Assembly: GCA_018398765.1 (NCBI GenBank)
Contig: JAHBMJ010004579.1
Coordinates: forward strand, 57,501-78,746
Reading direction: 5' to 3'
DNA length: 21,246 nt
Source: Chromera velia
Taxonomy: Eukaryota; Sar; Chromeraceae
Positions 19,120-21,246 of the stretch are shown piece after piece (the stretch's first letter is position 1; the number at the start of each line of letters is the position of its first letter). A program made the translations under genes and the position numbers. The notes under the pieces were generated by a model. It did no database searches and had not been told where the DNA came from. It worked only from the letters and a program-made list of their open reading frames with translations.

Positions 19120-20080
19120 TCTCCTGTATTTTGAGGGGAATCGTCTCTGTGTCCTTAGATCTCAGCAGGGGACTGTGATGGCTGGGGTGCACTCCCCTCC
19201 GCACGCTGCTCACTTTGGGACGGGGAAGACCTATCAGAAGGTGGCGTCATTGTACTACTGGCCCAAGATGTGGAGGTCAGTCGCTTCTTTTGTTCGCACG
19301 TACGATCGGTGTCAGAGAAGCAAGGGTCCCACTGCGGCCCACCCCGGGCTTCTGCAGCCCCTCCTTATCCCTTCACGCCCTTGGGAGTCGACTTGTATTG
19401 ACCGCCTTACTGACTTGCCGCCTTCCGGTGATGAGGGGTTTGATGTGATTCTTATAGTGCTTTGCCGGCTCATTAAAGCAGTCGTCTTGATTTCCACTCA
19501 CAGCACAGCAGGAGCAGAGGAGACCACGCGGATCTACTGCCAGCACGTTTTGTGCAAGAAGGGCTTCCAGCGTCATATCGTCTGCGACTGTGACCCCCGT
19601 TTTGTCGCCCGCTTTTGGCAGACCCTCCACGCCTCCAGCAGTTCAGAAGTCGATTTTGCGACTGCATCGCACCACGACACAGCGGGTGCCGCAGAGAGGA
19701 TGAATCACACCCTCGAGGAGGCTTTGCGGTGTCTGGTAGACACGAAGCACTCCCGGTAGTCTGAATTTCTGTGTGATATGGAGTTTGCATACAACTCCTC
19801 TGTCCATGAGGGGACTGGTTTTGCGCCCCTCGCTCTCGATGGTGGGAAGTCCCCGCTCATCCCTCCTGCTCTCAATCTCCCAGTCTCAGTCGAACCTTCT
19901 TTCGACGCAAGGGAATTTCTGGAGGAACACAGCCAGATGATCGCTGCAGCGAGAGATTCACTCCGCTCAGCCCAACAAGTCATGACCCGAAACGCCAATC
20001 ACCGTCGGCGTCCCGCCGAAAACATCTGAGTAGGAGATTACGTCCTGGTGCACCGCACGTGGTGGCCATGTCCTGTGGGA
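19120..20080 (+). other. Integrase domain of pol, zinc finger damaged
   Basis: Integrase inserts the DNA copy into the host genome. The zinc-binding region keeps both His (VHSPPHAAHFG) and one Cys (DRCQR), but the first Cys of the pair reads Tyr (TYDRCQ). The core keeps a plausible D-D-E triad: CIDRLTDLP, IVCDCDPRF and GAAERMNHTLEE. AFYN-like family text appears as MEFAYNSS. The C-terminal VGDYVLV segment follows TGA 20027. Stop 19757 lies within the core end. Confidence 0.88.
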
Positions 20081-20269
20081 AAGGGGGAGGAATACGCCAG
20101 GAAGCTTGATTCAGTTTGGTTCGGTCCGTTTGAAGTCGAGACCGTTCTGCCTCGAGACAATCTGGAGGTTGTTTTGCCTGCTGAGAGCAGGAAGCACCCT
20201 ATCATTCACACATCGTTGTGTAAGCCTTACCGTCAACCGAGTGGGGAGACTTGCCCCCCGTCTGTCCGC

Positions 20270-20449
20270 ATGCCCGCTTGGGCCGAGGAGGAGTATGAAG
20301 TCGAGAAAATCCTTGTAGTCCGAGGGAGGGGCAAGGCCAAGCAGTACAAGGTTCTCTGGAGGGGATACCCATTAGAAGACGCATCATGGGAGCCCCTGTC
20401 ATCATTGAAGAATGCAAAACAAGCGATTGCCAATTTTCATACTTCGGCC
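20270..20449 (+). other. C-terminal chromodomain of the integrase
   Basis: [32 protein letters not shown] and a final helix form a complete chromodomain. The three aromatic positions of the methyl-lysine cage (Tyr in YEVE, Trp and Tyr in LWRGY) are present, so binding of methylated histone H3 is plausible. In chromoviruses this domain steers integration to matching chromatin. It ends just before the natural stop at 20450. Confidence 0.93.
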
Positions 20450-20470
20450 TGAGTGAGGCGCACAGACCAT

Positions 20471-20485
20471 GGAGGGGGGAGAGGG
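20471..20485 (+). promoter_or_regulatory. Polypurine tract
   Basis: GGAGGGGGGAGAGGG ends two bases before the 3' LTR. It is the RNase H-resistant primer for plus-strand DNA synthesis, in its expected place. Confidence 0.88.
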
Positions 20486-20487
20486 CA

Positions 20488-20807
20488 CGTTACGTTGTGG
20501 CTTGTACGGTGACTTGATCACCCGCCAAACTTGCTAGAACTGGGACTGGGAAACTAACTTCGCAATACTAAGCCCGGCCGGCATTAATTAAGTGTACTAA
20601 GAGAATTAAGTGACAGACTGACAATACAGAGAAAGAAATAATAGACTTGCAATACAGAAATAAATAGAAGCATGCCGTACAGTCTTCGTCCATCTGTATC
20701 GCTTGAATGGAGTCCTTGGAAGTGAACTCTGACTGACAGACTTAAGGAGGTAAGGTACGATAAGTCTCCAACTAGACTACGTTCTTAGTCTAGGAGGAAA
20801 TCTGACG
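20488..20807 (+). repeat. 3' LTR, 320 bp
   Basis: It aligns gap-free to 15063-15382 with 9 differences: four C/T, four A/G and one T/G. It ends TCTGACG where the 5' copy ends TCTGACA. Confidence 0.95.
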
Positions 20808-20812
20808 GTAAC
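20808..20812. repeat. Target site duplication GTAAC, right copy
   Basis: Identical to 15058-15062. Confidence 0.9.
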
Positions 20813-21246
20813 CTTAACACTATACAAGATTAATTGATACAAGATTCCTAGCAAGATTCCATTTCAAATGATTTAACGCGTTTTAAAAATTAATTATCAA
20901 CGTCGGGCTGTTGAATTAAATTGAAGTAGTTAAAGCTGGTGAGCCACCAATGGCCTACCATGCACTTACTGTAGTGATGAAACGAATGGAAGTTGATCGT
21001 CGAAAGGGATCGACACCATGATCGAATGCTCGAAGGAATGGACCGAATGCAAAAAGATAAAAAATTAAGGCTTAATTAGTTTAAGGCTATATAGTAAAAA
21101 AGGCTCTTGCTTGTCAGTGACAAGTTGCGTCGGCTGGTGACTTTTGGAAACATTCCCAAAGAGATCTGAATGGTTGTGTTTAGGACGCGGCCGCTCCACT
21201 AGCCGTTTCAGCTTCATGCAGAATCATGCCACAATGTCCGACGGTG
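20813..21246. other. AT-rich flank right of the retroelement, no gene seen
   Basis: This continues the spacer that begins at 14408. No protein-like frame or RNA gene is visible. It holds the second copy of the 21-bp inverted repeat. Confidence 0.6.
20929..20949 (-). repeat. Right copy of the 21-bp dispersed inverted repeat
   Basis: The minus strand reads TGGTGGCTCACCAGCTTTAAC, matching 2263-2283 at 20 of 21 bases, with a similar AT-rich continuation. It lies outside the LTR element. Confidence 0.5.

Larger units (their letters stand above)
16481..20452 (+). pseudogene. pol: Retrotransposon pol, same frame as gag, ten internal stops
   Basis: Pol encodes the replication and integration enzymes. 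It runs in a single frame to TGA at 20450, with internal stops at 17105 (TAG), 17483 (TAA), 17579 (TAG), 17597 (TAA), 18020 (TAG), 18392 (TAG), 18476 (TGA), 19052 (TAG), 19757 (TAG) and 20027 (TGA). No insertion or deletion shifts the frame over about 4 kb. Domain order is protease, RT, RNase H, integrase, chromodomain. Several stops sit where Gln or Arg codons would become stops by one C-to-T change; 19757 sits where the family usually has Trp, a G-to-A change. Individual domains are listed separately. Confidence 0.92.
15063..20807 (+). mobile_element. Full-length Ty3/gypsy chromovirus LTR retrotransposon, 5745 bp, coding region broken by stops
   Basis: The element has two 320-bp LTRs, a 5-bp target duplication, a primer-binding site touching the 5' LTR and a polypurine tract next to the 3' LTR. 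Between them lie gag, protease, reverse transcriptase, RNase H, integrase and a chromodomain, in Ty3/gypsy order (RT before integrase). The chromodomain places it among the chromoviruses, which integrate into chromatin with particular histone marks. By hand alignment the LTRs differ at 9 of 320 positions, 8 of them transitions, so insertion was fairly recent. The coding region stays in one frame from 15461 to 20452 but has 12 in-frame stops and no frameshift. This copy probably cannot make its proteins unless stops are read through. Confidence 0.97.

Noticed and set aside
15461-20452. Stop codons read as glutamine by a variant nuclear genetic code (UAA/UAG = Gln)
   Set aside because: Many stops sit at Gln-compatible positions, but two are TGA and at least one fits Trp. 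The ankyrin gene also appears to end at TAA. Damage by transitions explains more with less.
1-21246. CRISPR arrays, bacterial operons, ribosome-binding sites, tRNA or rRNA genes
   Set aside because: None is seen. The tandem repeats are simple dinucleotide runs without spacers, and the genes are spliced and eukaryotic in style.

Overview
The window is nuclear DNA from a eukaryote. It shows spliced genes on both strands, long CT/GT microsatellites inside introns, an assembly gap and a Ty3/gypsy retrotransposon. The intron style suggests a protist or alga. A chromerid such as Chromera velia would fit, but this is inference from general character, not a sequence match.

Layout: (1) 492-1979, plus strand, an intronless ankyrin-repeat protein. 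(2) 2707-6636, minus strand, a ten-exon gene for the spliceosomal protein CWC15/Cwf15. It is not visible as one open frame. I rebuilt it from splice sites, codon phase and the conserved family motifs at both ends. (3) 6637-6890, a 254-base gap between two divergent start codons, probably a shared promoter. (4) 6891-14407, plus strand, a predicted eight-exon gene. All seven junctions agree in codon phase. The product would be about 1655 residues: 9 to 11 hydrophobic segments followed by a long acidic, proline-rich tail with six DPF motifs. I do not recognise the family. (5) 15063-20807, a complete chromovirus-type LTR retrotransposon, with 320-bp LTRs, GTAAC target duplication, initiator-Met-tRNA-like primer site, gag, protease, reverse transcriptase, RNase H, integrase, C-terminal chromodomain and polypurine tract.

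The ankyrin gene and CWC15 converge. CWC15 and the membrane gene diverge. The retroelement sits about 650 bases beyond the membrane gene, in AT-rich spacer.

Three points stand out. The retroelement keeps one reading frame for about 5 kb with no frameshift, yet carries 12 in-frame stops and several active-site changes, mostly explicable by C-to-T or G-to-A transitions. This resembles targeted cytosine deamination. Half of the inferred 5' splice sites have C at +3 (mostly GTCAGT), which is unusual. The membrane protein with a DPF-rich, adaptor-binding-like tail is a possible undescribed trafficking or transport protein.
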